A stretch of DNA of 64,000 bases from Roseococcus thiosulfatophilus (GTDB lineage: Bacteria > Pseudomonadota > Alphaproteobacteria > Acetobacterales > Acetobacteraceae), in assembly GCF_017311575.1 (NCBI RefSeq), contig NZ_JAFFQY010000003.1:86546-150545 (forward strand), written 5' to 3'. The first letter of the stretch is position 1. The number at the start of each line of letters is the position of its first letter. Both the position numbers and the translations under genes were made by a program. The notes beneath the pieces were generated by a model that saw only the letters and a program-made list of their open reading frames with translations, was not told the DNA's origin and searched no databases. Shown in pieces: positions 16,698 through 26,254 of this stretch.

Positions 16698-17845
16698 TTC
16701 GGCGGACGCTGTGAGAATGTCTGCCCGAACACGCCTTCGGCGATGCGGTTCTTCATCACCTCCAGGCTGCCGCCCGCGATCATCCAGCCGCGGGTGCGGC
16801 GCACGCAGTATTCGATGAGCAGATCCTTCGAATAGCCCGTGCCGCCCATCACCTGCATGGATTCATTGGAGGCAAGCCAGCCCGCCTGGTTGCAGGCGTA
16901 TTTGGCGATGGCCACCTCCTGCGCGTCCGGCAGGCCGCGCCCGGCATTCACCGCCGCGCGGTACAGCAGCAGCCGCGCGGCATCGAGCGCCACCCGCATC
17001 TCCGCGAACTTCCACTGCAGGCCCTGGAACTCCATCAGCGGCCGGCCGAACTGCTTGCGCGTCATGGCGTGGTCGCGCGCCGCCGTGAAGCAGTATTCGC
17101 CCAGCGCCAGCGCCCGCGTCGTGTTGCCCACGCGCTCCACGTTGAAGCCGCCGATCTGCTTCTTGAAGCCGCCGGGGCCGAGCAGCACCATCTCGGGCGG
17201 AATGTAGACGTTGTCGAAGTAGAGGGCGCACCACTCCTCGTCATTCATGTAGAGGCTGGGCTGGCCGAGGCTGAACCCCTCCATGCCGCGCTCCACCAGC
17301 ACGGAGCCGATGCCGCCCACGCCCGGCCCGAAGCGGCAATAGACGACAAAGACGTTCGCCTCCGCGCTGTTGGTGGTGAAGACCTTCTGGCCGTTGAGGC
17401 GGAAGCCCTCGCCATCGGGCGTGCAATGGGTCTTGAGGTCGGTCAGCGCGGAACCCGCATCGGGCTCGGTCATGCCGACCGCCGCCACCGCCTCACCGGC
17501 CAGCAGCGGCTTGAAGAACCGCTCCTTCTGATAGGGCGAGGCGTATTCCGCGAAGGTGCGGAAGGCGCCGAAATTGCCGGCCTGCAGCACGTCGGCGCTG
17601 CGCGGGCAGACCTGCGCGATCTGCTCCATGGCCAGCACCGCGTCGAAGACGGTGCCGCCGGCCCCGCCATCGTCTTCGGGCAGCATGATGCCGAACAAGC
17701 CCTGTTCGGCCATCAGCTTCGCGACATCCCACGGAAAGCCCACCGTATGGGCGCGTTCCACCGCGCCCTTGGCGAGGTGGCGCTCGGCGAAGCCGCGCAC
17801 CACCTCCTGGAAGGCCTTCTGCTCCTCGTTGAGCTCGAAGTTCAC
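16694..17845 (-). CDS. Acyl-CoA dehydrogenase
   Basis: A 383-residue flavoprotein of the acyl-CoA dehydrogenase family: N-terminal helical domain (NFELNEEQKAFQEVVRGFAE), middle beta domain (VAAVGMTEPDAGSALTDLKT with the flavin-binding TEPDAGS, FVTTNS-type segment) and C-terminal helical domain (RKQFGRPLMEFQGLQWKFAEM and QVMGGTGYSKDLLIEY). It desaturates an acyl-CoA at C2-C3 and passes electrons to an electron-transfer flavoprotein. The GTG at 17845 is one base after the SDR stop; the longer upstream frame lies inside the SDR gene and is rejected. Chain-length specificity is not readable. Confidence 0.9.
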   Translation of the reverse strand: MNFELNEEQKAFQEVVRGFAERHLAKGAVERAHTVGFPWDVAKLMAEQGLFGIMLPEDDGGAGGTVFDAVLAMEQIAQVCPRSADVLQAGNFGAFRTFAEYASPYQKERFFKPLLAGEAVAAVGMTEPDAGSALTDLKTHCTPDGEGFRLNGQKVFTTNSAEANVFVVYCRFGPGVGGIGSVLVERGMEGFSLGQPSLYMNDEEWCALYFDNVYIPPEMVLLGPGGFKKQIGGFNVERVGNTTRALALGEYCFTAARDHAMTRKQFGRPLMEFQGLQWKFAEMRVALDAARLLLYRAAVNAGRGLPDAQEVAIAKYACNQAGWLASNESMQVMGGTGYSKDLLIEYCVRRTRGWMIAGGSLEVMKNRIAEGVFGQTFSQRPPK

Positions 17846-17846
17846 G

Positions 17847-18755
17847 TCACACGGGGTCCCAGCTGAACACGTCGCCCGAGCGCTCCATGGGCACGAAGTT
17901 CGCACGGAAGGCCGGCAGGGCGACTTCCGCGATCTTCTCGGGCGTCCAGCCGCTTTCGCTGTGGACCGAGCGGATGGGGCGGTTCTGGCTGAACAGGAAC
18001 AGTTCATGCATGCGCGGGGCGAAGATCTGGCCCGTCACTTCCTTGGCCGCGTCCGAGGCCAGGAACACCGCCAGCGGCGCGTTCTTCTCCGGGCCCATCC
18101 GCATGATGCGCTCCACGCGCGCCTTCTGCTCCGGCGTCTCCGCGGGAATGGAGCTGGTCATGCGCGACCAGGCGAAGGGGGCGAGGCAGTTGGAGCGGAC
18201 GTTGTAGCGCTTCATGTCCAGCGCGATGGACTTCGACAGCGCCACGATGCCGAGCTTGGCGGCGGAGTAGTTCGCCTGCCCGAAATTGCCGATCAGCCCC
18301 GAGGTCGAGGTGATGTGGACGAAGCTGCCGCTTTCCTGCTTGCGGAAATGCTCGGCCGCGGCGCGGCTCATGAAGAAGCTGCCGTTGAGGTGGACGTTGA
18401 TGACGGACAGCCACTCCTCCGGCGTCATCCGGTGGAAGATCTGGTCGCGCAGGATGCCGGCATTGTTCACCACGATGTCAACGCGGCCAAAGGCGTCAAT
18501 GGCGGTCTGGACGATCTTCTTCGCATTCTCCCATTCGGAGACGCTGTCGGTGTTGATGACGGCCTGGCCGCCCTTCTGTTCGATGATGGCCTTGGTCTGC
18601 TCGGCCGGGCTGGTCGAGAAGCCCTCGCCGCCCAAAGAGGCGCCGATGTCGTTGATGACGACCTTGGCGCCGGCTTCCGCCATCGCGATCGCGATCTCGC
18701 GCCCGATGCCGCCGCCCGAGCCCGTGACGATGGCGACCTTGTCCTTGAGCATCAT
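17847..18755 (-). CDS. SDR family NAD(P)-dependent oxidoreductase (3-hydroxyacyl-CoA dehydrogenase-like)
   Basis: A 302-residue short-chain dehydrogenase. The cofactor motif TGSGGGIG is at residues 11-18, NNAG at about 97-100, and the catalytic YSAAK has Tyr163 and Lys167. The extended substrate region and C-terminal extension (EKIAEVALPAFRANFVPMERSGDVFSW) resemble the dehydrogenase domain of peroxisomal MFE-2-type beta-oxidation enzymes. The start is set by AGGAGGA upstream of ATG-ATG at 18755/18752. It heads the operon SDR - acyl-CoA dehydrogenase - acyl-CoA synthetase - nitroreductase - NUDIX, which supports a role in 3-hydroxyacyl-CoA oxidation. Confidence 0.88.
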   Translation of the reverse strand: MMLKDKVAIVTGSGGGIGREIAIAMAEAGAKVVINDIGASLGGEGFSTSPAEQTKAIIEQKGGQAVINTDSVSEWENAKKIVQTAIDAFGRVDIVVNNAGILRDQIFHRMTPEEWLSVINVHLNGSFFMSRAAAEHFRKQESGSFVHITSTSGLIGNFGQANYSAAKLGIVALSKSIALDMKRYNVRSNCLAPFAWSRMTSSIPAETPEQKARVERIMRMGPEKNAPLAVFLASDAAKEVTGQIFAPRMHELFLFSQNRPIRSVHSESGWTPEKIAEVALPAFRANFVPMERSGDVFSWDPV

Positions 18756-18899
18756 ATGGCCATTCCTCCTGCCTGTGTTCGGGCCGGAGGCTAGAACGCC
18801 ATGCGCCACGCGGGAAGGTGGGGGCCGCGCCTTGCGCTATGCGACGGGTGTCGGGAAGGTTACAGGTCCGGCGCGAACACAACCTGCCGGGGGCGCGCG

Positions 18900-19721
18900 A
18901 TGTATGATGTGTGGTGGCTGGTGGCCCTGGCGGCCGCCATGGTGGCGACGGGGGTCGTCTCCGGCACGCTGGCGGGGCTGCTGGGCGTGGGCGGCGGCAT
19001 CGTCATCGTGCCGCTGCTGTTCAACGTCTTTCCCTTCTTCGACATCCCCGATTCCATCCAGATGAAGCTCGCGGTGGGCACCTCGCTCGCCACCATCATC
19101 CCCACCTCCATCGTCTCGGCGCGCAAGCACCGCGCCACGGGCGCGATGGACGAGACGCTGCTGCGCTCCATCTGGCTGCCGATGATGCTGGGTGTCGCCA
19201 TCGGCACGGCCCTTGCCGTGCATGTGCGTGGCGAGGGGCTGACGGCCGTCTTCGCCGTGGTCGCGCTGCTGGTGGCGCTGAATATGGGCTTCACGGGCGT
19301 GGATTTCCGCGTGGCGGAGAAGGTGCCGGAAGGCCCGCCCCGCGCCGCGCTCGGCATGGGCATCGGCAGCGTGAGCGCGATGATGGGCATCGGCGGCGGC
19401 ACGCTGGGCGTGCCCATCCTGTCCATGTTCGGCCACCCCATCCGCGCGGCGGTGGCCACCTCCAGTGTCTTCGGGCTGATCATCTCGGTGCCGGCCACCA
19501 TCGGCTTCATCTGGGGTGGCTGGAATGACCCGAACCTGCCGCCATTCTCGCTCGGCTATGTCAGCCTGATCGGCTTCGCGCTGATCGTGCCGAGTTCCAT
19601 CATCGCGACACCCTGGGGCGTGAAGCTGGCCCATACCATCAAGCCGATCTGGCTGAAGCGGGCCTTCGCGGTCTTCCTGGCCGTGACCAGCATCCGGATG
19701 TTCTACAGCCTCTTCACCTGA
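18900..19721 (+). CDS. TSUP family sulfite exporter/anion permease
   Basis: A 273-residue membrane protein of the TauE/SafE (TSUP) family with about eight helices in two repeats. The repeat signatures are GLLGVGGGIVIVPLLF with KLAVGTSLATIIPTS, and MMGIGGGTLGVPILSMFGHPIRAAVATSSVFGL. The family transports sulfite, sulfonates or other small anions across the inner membrane. The gene stands alone between the divergent SDR operon and the convergent SUF operon, whose last stop is 11 bases from its own; a sulfur link with SUF is tempting but not demonstrated. The ATG at 18900 begins the first helix. Confidence 0.88.
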   Translation: MYDVWWLVALAAAMVATGVVSGTLAGLLGVGGGIVIVPLLFNVFPFFDIPDSIQMKLAVGTSLATIIPTSIVSARKHRATGAMDETLLRSIWLPMMLGVAIGTALAVHVRGEGLTAVFAVVALLVALNMGFTGVDFRVAEKVPEGPPRAALGMGIGSVSAMMGIGGGTLGVPILSMFGHPIRAAVATSSVFGLIISVPATIGFIWGGWNDPNLPPFSLGYVSLIGFALIVPSSIIATPWGVKLAHTIKPIWLKRAFAVFLAVTSIRMFYSLFT

Positions 19722-19732
19722 GGCCGCGCGCC

Positions 19733-20101
19733 TCAGACGTGGAAGCTTTCGCCGCAGCCGCAGCGGCCCTTCTCGTTGGGGTTCACGAAGACGAAGCCGG
19801 CGCTCATCGGCTTCACCTCGTAGTCCATGGTGGTGCCGAGGAGGTAGAGCGTCGCCTTGCGGTCCACCAGGATGGTGACGCCCTTGTCCGTCACCCGCTC
19901 ATCGCCCGGGCCCTGGCTGTCCACGAAGCTCAAATCATAGGCCATGCCGGAGCAGCCCTTGGTCTTCACGCCGATGCGCAGCAGCTTGCCGGCCTCGGCC
20001 TTCTCATAGAGGCGGGTCAGGCGTTCGGCAGCCGCTTCGGAGAGGGACATCAGGGGCGGCAATTCCCGCTTCACGCGCGGGGCTTCGGTGGTGGTGCTCA
20101 T
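19733..20101 (-). CDS. sufA: A-type iron-sulfur carrier SufA (HesB/IscA family)
   Basis: A 122-residue A-type carrier with the three conserved cysteines: one in KTKGCSGMAYDL and two in the C-terminal GRCGCGESFHV motif. These proteins accept clusters from the SufBCD scaffold and hand them to apoproteins. A 20-residue N-terminal extension precedes the family core (LMSLSEAAAERLTRLYEKA). It is the last gene of the SUF operon, 16 bases after sufT. ErpA-like function is equally possible because A-type carriers are hard to distinguish by sequence alone. Confidence 0.9.
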   Translation of the reverse strand: MSTTTEAPRVKRELPPLMSLSEAAAERLTRLYEKAEAGKLLRIGVKTKGCSGMAYDLSFVDSQGPGDERVTDKGVTILVDRKATLYLLGTTMDYEVKPMSAGFVFVNPNEKGRCGCGESFHV

Positions 20102-20117
20102 GACGGCACTCCCTTCA

Positions 20118-20477
20118 TCAGAACATGTTCAGCGCGAGGCGCGCATCCTCGCTCATCCGCGACTGGTCCCAGGGCGGGTCCCACACGATCTCGACCTGGC
20201 AATCGGTGACGCCGGGCATCTGGCGGATGGCTTCCTCGGCCATGGAGGGCAGTTCCTGCGCGGAGGGGCAGGAGGGGGTGGTCAAGGTCATCTCGACCTT
20301 CACGCGCCCGCCCTCCTCCAACTCGATCGCGTAGACGAGGCCGAGTTCGTAGATGTCCACGGGAATCTCGGGGTCGAAGACGGTCTTCAGCGCCTCGATG
20401 ACGCCCTCTTCCGTCACGGCCGGCAGGGTCTCGCCCTCGGGGGTCCAGCTTCCATGGCTGGCGGCCTGGTCATTCAC
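20118..20477 (-). CDS. sufT: SUF system assembly protein SufT (DUF59/MIP18 family)
   Basis: A 119-residue DUF59 protein: VIEALKTVFDPEIPVDIYEL carries the DPE-x-P-x3-x-LG-type core, followed by GRVKVEMTLTTPSCPSAQELP with the conserved cysteine of this family. SufT/MIP18 proteins take part in maturation of iron-sulfur proteins. The start is GTG at 20477, with AAGGAGG seven bases upstream, overlapping the sufU stop by eight bases. The encoded position between sufU and sufA is typical for alphaproteobacterial SUF operons. Confidence 0.9.
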   Translation of the reverse strand: MNDQAASHGSWTPEGETLPAVTEEGVIEALKTVFDPEIPVDIYELGLVYAIELEEGGRVKVEMTLTTPSCPSAQELPSMAEEAIRQMPGVTDCQVEIVWDPPWDQSRMSEDARLALNMF

Positions 20478-20937
20478 TGCTCGCCTCCTTCGATCCATCC
20501 AGCGCGGCGTCGAGCGCGTGCCACGCGAGCGTGGCGCACTTCACCCGGCTGGGAAATTCATGCACGCCCGAGAGGGCGGAAAGCCGCTCCAGGGCCGGCG
20601 TGCTGTCATCCCGCGCGCCGGTCTTGGCCATTTCACGCAGCCGGGCACCCATGGCGCGGGCCGCATCGGGCGTCAGGCCCGGCACCAGTTCCGTGAGCAG
20701 CGAGGCGCTGGCCTGGCTGATGGCGCAGCCGCGGCCGATGAAGCTGGCCTTGCTGATATGGCCATCCGCCAGCGCCAGGAAAAGCTCCACCCGGTCGCCG
20801 CACATCGGGTTGTCGCCGCGGGCGGAGGCGTCGAAGACCTCCATGCGGAAATGGTTCCGCGGCTTGCGGCCGTGGTCGAGGATGACCTCCTGGTAGAGGT
20901 CCCGCAATTCCTCGAACCCGGCCGCCTGCCCCGTCAT
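20470..20937 (-). CDS. sufU: Fe-S assembly sulfur-transfer protein SufU
   Basis: A 155-residue NifU/IscU-fold protein starting FEELRDLYQEVILDHGRKPRN. Its three cysteines lie in DNPMCGDRV, GRGCAISQASAS and SRVKCATLAW, and an insertion between the second and third is of SufU type (compare IscU, which lacks it). SufU takes the persulfide from SufS in a zinc-dependent exchange and passes sulfur to SufBCD. The ATG at 20937 overlaps the sufS stop by four bases. Confidence 0.9.
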   Translation of the reverse strand: MTGQAAGFEELRDLYQEVILDHGRKPRNHFRMEVFDASARGDNPMCGDRVELFLALADGHISKASFIGRGCAISQASASLLTELVPGLTPDAARAMGARLREMAKTGARDDSTPALERLSALSGVHEFPSRVKCATLAWHALDAALDGSKEASSE

Positions 20938-22178
20938 GCGAAGAACTTCCGCGCGGCGACCAGCGCCTCGGCCAGCGCGTCAATTTCTTCAGCCGTGGTG
21001 TAGAGGCCGAACGAGGCGCGGGAGGTCCCGCCTTCCAGCCCGAAGCGCGCATGCAGCGGCTCGGCGCAGTGGCGCCCCGCCCGCACGCAGATGCCGCGCC
21101 GGTCGAGGAAGGTGGACAGGTCATGCGGGTGCGCCACGTCCAGCGAGAAGGCGAAGACGCCGCCCCGGTCCTGCGCCGAGCCCAGCAGGGTCAGGCCGGG
21201 CACCTGGGCGAGGGTGGCGGAGGCGTGCTCGACCAGCGCGCGCTCATGCGCCTCGATGGCCTCCATGCCGATGGTGTTCACATACTCGATGGCCGCCAGA
21301 AGCCCCGCGGCCTCGATGATCGCAGGCGTGCCGGGTTCGAAGCGGGCGGGCGGCGCGGCCCAGGTGGAGTGTTCGAGGGTGACGGTCTCGATCATATCGC
21401 CGCCGCCCTGGAAGGGAGGCATGGCGTCCAGCAATTCGCGCTTGCCATAGAGCACGCCGATGCCCGTGGGCCCGTACAGCTTGTGCCCTGTGAAGGCATA
21501 GAAGTCGGCGTCAATCGCACGCACGTCCACCGCACGGTGCACCGCGGCCTGGCTGCCGTCGAACATGACGCGCGCCCCGGCTTCATGCGCCATGCGCGCG
21601 ATGCGGGCGGCGGGCGTCACCGTGCCCAGCACATTCGACATGTGCGTGACGGAAACGAGCCCGACATCGCCCTGCGCGAGGTGCCGGGCGTAGTCGTCCA
21701 GGTCCAGTTCCCCCGCATCGGTCACGCGGATGAAGCGCAGCCCAATGCCCAGGCCCGCATCGCGCAGCATCTGCCACGGCACCAGGTTGGCGTGGTGCTC
21801 CATCTCCGACACCAGCACCACCTGGCCGCGCTTCAGCAGCGCGCGGCCGAAGCTGTGTGCCACGAGGTTGAAGGCCTCGGTGGAGTTGCGGGTGAAGACG
21901 ATTTCCTCGGGCGTCGCGGCGCCGAGGAAGCGCTGTGCCGCCTCGCGCGCCGCCTCGAAATTGGCGGTGGCGACCTCGCTCAGGTGGTAGGCGCCGCGGT
22001 GGACATTGGCATAGGCCGTCTCCATGCAGCGCGTCATCGCCTCGATCACGGCGCGCGGCTTCTGGGCCGAGGCGCCGCTGTCGAGGAACACCAGCTTCTT
22101 GCCGCGCACCTGCGTGGACAGGATCGGGAAATCCTCGCGGATGCGCGCCACGTCCAGCCGGGCGGGAAGGGCGTCCAT
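20934..22178 (-). CDS. sufS: Cysteine desulfurase SufS
   Basis: A 414-residue PLP enzyme of the class V aminotransferase fold, group II cysteine desulfurase. The Schiff-base lysine is Lys233 in FTGHKLYGPTG; the persulfide cysteine is Cys371 in RAGRHCAEPLH, in the short loop typical of SufS rather than IscS. It converts L-cysteine to alanine and enzyme-bound sulfane sulfur for SufU. The ATG at 22178 shares one base with the sufD stop (TGATG). The frame extends upstream into sufD, but that part has no family similarity. Confidence 0.93.
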   Translation of the reverse strand: MDALPARLDVARIREDFPILSTQVRGKKLVFLDSGASAQKPRAVIEAMTRCMETAYANVHRGAYHLSEVATANFEAAREAAQRFLGAATPEEIVFTRNSTEAFNLVAHSFGRALLKRGQVVLVSEMEHHANLVPWQMLRDAGLGIGLRFIRVTDAGELDLDDYARHLAQGDVGLVSVTHMSNVLGTVTPAARIARMAHEAGARVMFDGSQAAVHRAVDVRAIDADFYAFTGHKLYGPTGIGVLYGKRELLDAMPPFQGGGDMIETVTLEHSTWAAPPARFEPGTPAIIEAAGLLAAIEYVNTIGMEAIEAHERALVEHASATLAQVPGLTLLGSAQDRGGVFAFSLDVAHPHDLSTFLDRRGICVRAGRHCAEPLHARFGLEGGTSRASFGLYTTAEEIDALAEALVAARKFFA

Positions 22179-23452
22179 CACACCGCTTCTTTCTGCCACC
22201 AGCCTGAGATGGCCTCGGAGAGCGCCTCCTGCGCCAGCGGGTTGGTCACGCCCTCGATGGCCTCGGTGAGGAAGGCCTCCACCAGCATGGCGCGGGCGAT
22301 GCTGGCCGGGATGCCGCGGGCGCGCAGGTAGAAGAGCTGCGCCTCGTCCAGTGCGCCCACGGTCGCGCCATGGCTGCACTTCACGTCGTCCGCATAGATC
22401 TCGAGCTGCGGCTTCGCGTTGATCTCGGCATCGTCCGAAAGCAGCAGCGCCTGGTTCATCTGATAGCCATCGGTGCGTTGCGCCGCCTGGCGCACCAGGA
22501 TCTTGCCCTGGAACACGCCGCGCGAACGCCCGGCCAGCACCGTCTTGTAGGTCTGCCGGCTGGGGCAGTCGGGGGCGGCGTGGTCGAGGAAGGTGGTGGT
22601 GTCCGCGTGCTGGCCTTCGGCCACCAGCTGCGCGCCGTTCATGTGGCAGGCGGCCTTGGGGCCTTGCAGCGCCACATGGATCTCGTTGCGCACCAGGCGC
22701 CCGCCGGCGTTCAGGGTGAAGTTGTCATAGGTGCCGCCCGCCTGCACCGTGGCCAGCACGGTGGAAAGTTGGAAGCCCGCGCGACCCTCGCGCTGGATAC
22801 GGATGTGGCTGAGCGTGGCACCCTCCGCCACCGCGATCTCATAGACCGGGTTGTGCAGGTAGGTGGCCTCCGCCTCGCCCAGGCTCGTGTCGATCAGCGT
22901 GAGCTTGGCGCCCTCGCCGAGCCGGATCAGGTGGCGCGGATGGAAGGCGATGGCACGGCCGGCATGGGTGGCAAAGGAGAGCAGTTCCATCTCCCCCGCA
23001 TCCACGCCCGCCGGCACGTCCAGCACCAACCCATCCTCGAACAGCATGGTGTTCAGCGCCACGATCGGCAGATTCTGCGCAAGAGCGCCCAGCCGGCCTT
23101 CCGTGGCCTCCAACGCCTCCGACAGCGGCGCCGCCCCCGGGGGCAGGAGCGACAGCGCGGGCGCGAAGCGGCCATCCACGAACACCGCGCGGTGCGCGGC
23201 GCGCGTGGGCGGCAGGGCAGGGGCCTCGTCGGCCAGCGTCAGCGCCTCGGTGAAGCCGAGCTGCGCCAGCACCCCGAGATCCGTGTAGTGCCAGGCCTCA
23301 ATCCGCCGTCCGGGCAGGCCCTGGGCGCGGAAACTCTCGGCCGCCTCGGCGCGCAGCTTTGCCACCCAGGGCGTGCGGCCGCCAGGCAGGCGTTCGCGCA
23401 GCCCCTCGAAGCGGCCCAGGAAGGAAGCGGCACCGGTCACCATGGTGTTCAT
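22178..23452 (-). CDS. sufD: Fe-S cluster assembly scaffold subunit SufD
   Basis: A 424-residue SufB/SufD-family protein. The C-terminal core shows the beta-helix repeats, with GRSRGVFQGKILVRQAAQRTDGYQMNQ-region features (given here as GRSRGVFQGK and QRTDGYQMNQALLLSD), IYADDVKCSHGATVG containing the conserved cysteine and histidine, and YLRARGIPASIARAMLVEAF. SufD forms the SufBC2D scaffold and is needed for iron acquisition. It overlaps sufC by four bases. The N-terminal third is variable and alanine-rich. Confidence 0.92.
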   Translation of the reverse strand: MNTMVTGAASFLGRFEGLRERLPGGRTPWVAKLRAEAAESFRAQGLPGRRIEAWHYTDLGVLAQLGFTEALTLADEAPALPPTRAAHRAVFVDGRFAPALSLLPPGAAPLSEALEATEGRLGALAQNLPIVALNTMLFEDGLVLDVPAGVDAGEMELLSFATHAGRAIAFHPRHLIRLGEGAKLTLIDTSLGEAEATYLHNPVYEIAVAEGATLSHIRIQREGRAGFQLSTVLATVQAGGTYDNFTLNAGGRLVRNEIHVALQGPKAACHMNGAQLVAEGQHADTTTFLDHAAPDCPSRQTYKTVLAGRSRGVFQGKILVRQAAQRTDGYQMNQALLLSDDAEINAKPQLEIYADDVKCSHGATVGALDEAQLFYLRARGIPASIARAMLVEAFLTEAIEGVTNPLAQEALSEAISGWWQKEAV

Positions 23453-24189
23453 GCCGCCACCTTCGCGTAGCCCTCCGCCTCCAGCTCCAGGGCGAGTTCG
23501 GGGCCACCCGTCTTCACAATGCGCCCGCCCATCAGGACATGCACGCGGTCGGGCGTGATGTGGTCCAGCAGGCGTTGGTAATGGGTGATGACGAGCGCCG
23601 AGAACTCCGGGCCACGCATGGCGTTCACGCCATCCGCCACGACCTTGAGCGCGTCAATATCGAGGCCGCTGTCCGTCTCGTCGAGGATGGCGAGCTTGGG
23701 CTCCAGCATCGCCATCTGCAGCACCTCGTTGCGCTTCTTCTCGCCGCCGGAGAAGCCGACGTTCACGTTGCGCTTCAGCATGTCCTCGCTCATCTGCAGC
23801 GCCTTGATCTTGGCGCGCGAGAGCTTGAGGAACTGCATGGCGTCCACCTCCACCTCTCCGCGCGCGCGGCGGATGGCGTTCAGCGCGGTGCGGAGGAAAT
23901 TGGCATTGCCCACGCCGGGCAGTTCCACCGGATACTGGAAGGCCAGGAAGACGCCGGCGGCCGCGCGTTCCTCAGGTTCCATCGCCAGCAGATCAATGCC
24001 GTTGAAGGTGGCGGTGCCGCCCGTGATCTCATAGCCCTCGCGCCCCGAGAGCACGTAGGAGAGGGTGGACTTGCCCGAGCCGTTCGGGCCCATGATGGCG
24101 TGCACCTCGCCCGCCGGCACCTCCAGCGTGATGCCCTTCAGGATCTCCTTGCCGTCGATTTCGGCGGTCAGGTTCTCGATCTTCAACAT
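23449..24189 (-). CDS. sufC: Fe-S cluster assembly ATPase SufC
   Basis: A 246-residue ABC-type ATPase without membrane domain: Walker A GPNGSGKST, signature FSGGEKKR, Walker B LAILDETDSGLD (the DETDSGLD form is specific to SufC), and the H-loop histidine in VITHYQR. SufC drives the conformational changes of the SufBC2D scaffold with ATP. It lies two bases downstream of sufB and overlaps sufD by four bases. Confidence 0.95.
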   Translation of the reverse strand: MLKIENLTAEIDGKEILKGITLEVPAGEVHAIMGPNGSGKSTLSYVLSGREGYEITGGTATFNGIDLLAMEPEERAAAGVFLAFQYPVELPGVGNANFLRTALNAIRRARGEVEVDAMQFLKLSRAKIKALQMSEDMLKRNVNVGFSGGEKKRNEVLQMAMLEPKLAILDETDSGLDIDALKVVADGVNAMRGPEFSALVITHYQRLLDHITPDRVHVLMGGRIVKTGGPELALELEAEGYAKVAA

Positions 24190-24191
24190 GG

Positions 24192-25646
<1,455 letters not shown>

Positions 25647-25655
25647 TGCGTGCTC

Positions 25656-26102
25656 CTACTCGGCAGCCAGGCGGAAATCGGCCTCGGCGGGGGCCAATGC
25701 GTGCCCCGCCAGTTCAGCCACGGAAATCTTCTCGAGCGCATCGCGGATCGCGGTGTTCACCGGATCCCAACGACCGCGCACGGGGCAAAGATGCTCGCTC
25801 TCGCACAGCCCCGAACCGCCATCCACGCAGGCGGTCAGCGCGATGGGGCCGTCGAAGGCTACGATCACCTCGGTCAAGGGAATGTCAGGCAGGGGCTTGG
25901 CCAGGCGGTAGCCGCCGCGCGCGCCGCGCAGCCCTTCCACTACCCCGGCCTGGGCCAGGGTCTTCAGCACCTTGGCCACGGTGGGCTCGGGCAGGCCGGT
26001 GCGCGTGGCAAGGCCCGGGGCGCTTTGCAGGGCGGTCGCCTCCTCGCCCATGCGGGCCAGGACCACGACCGCGTAATCCGTCAGTCTGGAGAGCCTGAGC
26101 AC
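25656..26102 (-). CDS. Rrf2 family regulator of the SUF operon (IscR/SufR-like)
   Basis: A 148-residue Rrf2 protein: an N-terminal winged helix (LSRLTDYAVVVLARMGEEA, RTGLPEPTVAKVLKTLAQAG, GARGGYRLAKP) and three cysteines, Cys92, Cys100 and Cys106, spaced C-x7-C-x5-C, able to bind an iron-sulfur cluster as in IscR. As first gene of the operon it probably senses cluster supply and controls its own transcript. The GTG at 26102 has GAAGGA about eight bases upstream and gives the usual family start; a TTG at 26138 would lie inside the promoter palindrome and is rejected. The ligand state is inferred. Confidence 0.9.
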   Translation of the reverse strand: MLRLSRLTDYAVVVLARMGEEATALQSAPGLATRTGLPEPTVAKVLKTLAQAGVVEGLRGARGGYRLAKPLPDIPLTEVIVAFDGPIALTACVDGGSGLCESEHLCPVRGRWDPVNTAIRDALEKISVAELAGHALAPAEADFRLAAE

Positions 26103-26125
26103 GGCGGTATCCTTCTGCTCCGGCT

Positions 26126-26154
26126 TAAATAGGACCAATCAAGTCCGATTTCCA
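26126..26154 (-). promoter_or_regulatory. Probable SUF operon promoter with 21-bp palindromic operator
   Basis: Upstream of the Rrf2 gene a symmetric site spans 26129-26149: AT-n-GGAC-N7-GTCC-n-AT (core GGACTTGATTGGTCC on the minus strand). It fills the 17-base spacer between a weak -35 candidate TGGAAA (26149-26154) and a -10 candidate TATTTA (26126-26131). A repressor bound here would block the promoter, consistent with autoregulation by the Rrf2 protein. The symmetry is seen directly; promoter and regulator assignments are inference. Confidence 0.6.
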
Positions 26155-26254
26155 GTGGGTGCGGCGCGCAACCCTGCATGTTTTCGCCGCATGGTCGCGT
26201 CTGGACCTCTCCTTAGGCCCGCCGCATCCTCGCTGGCAACAGCAGGAGAAGCCC

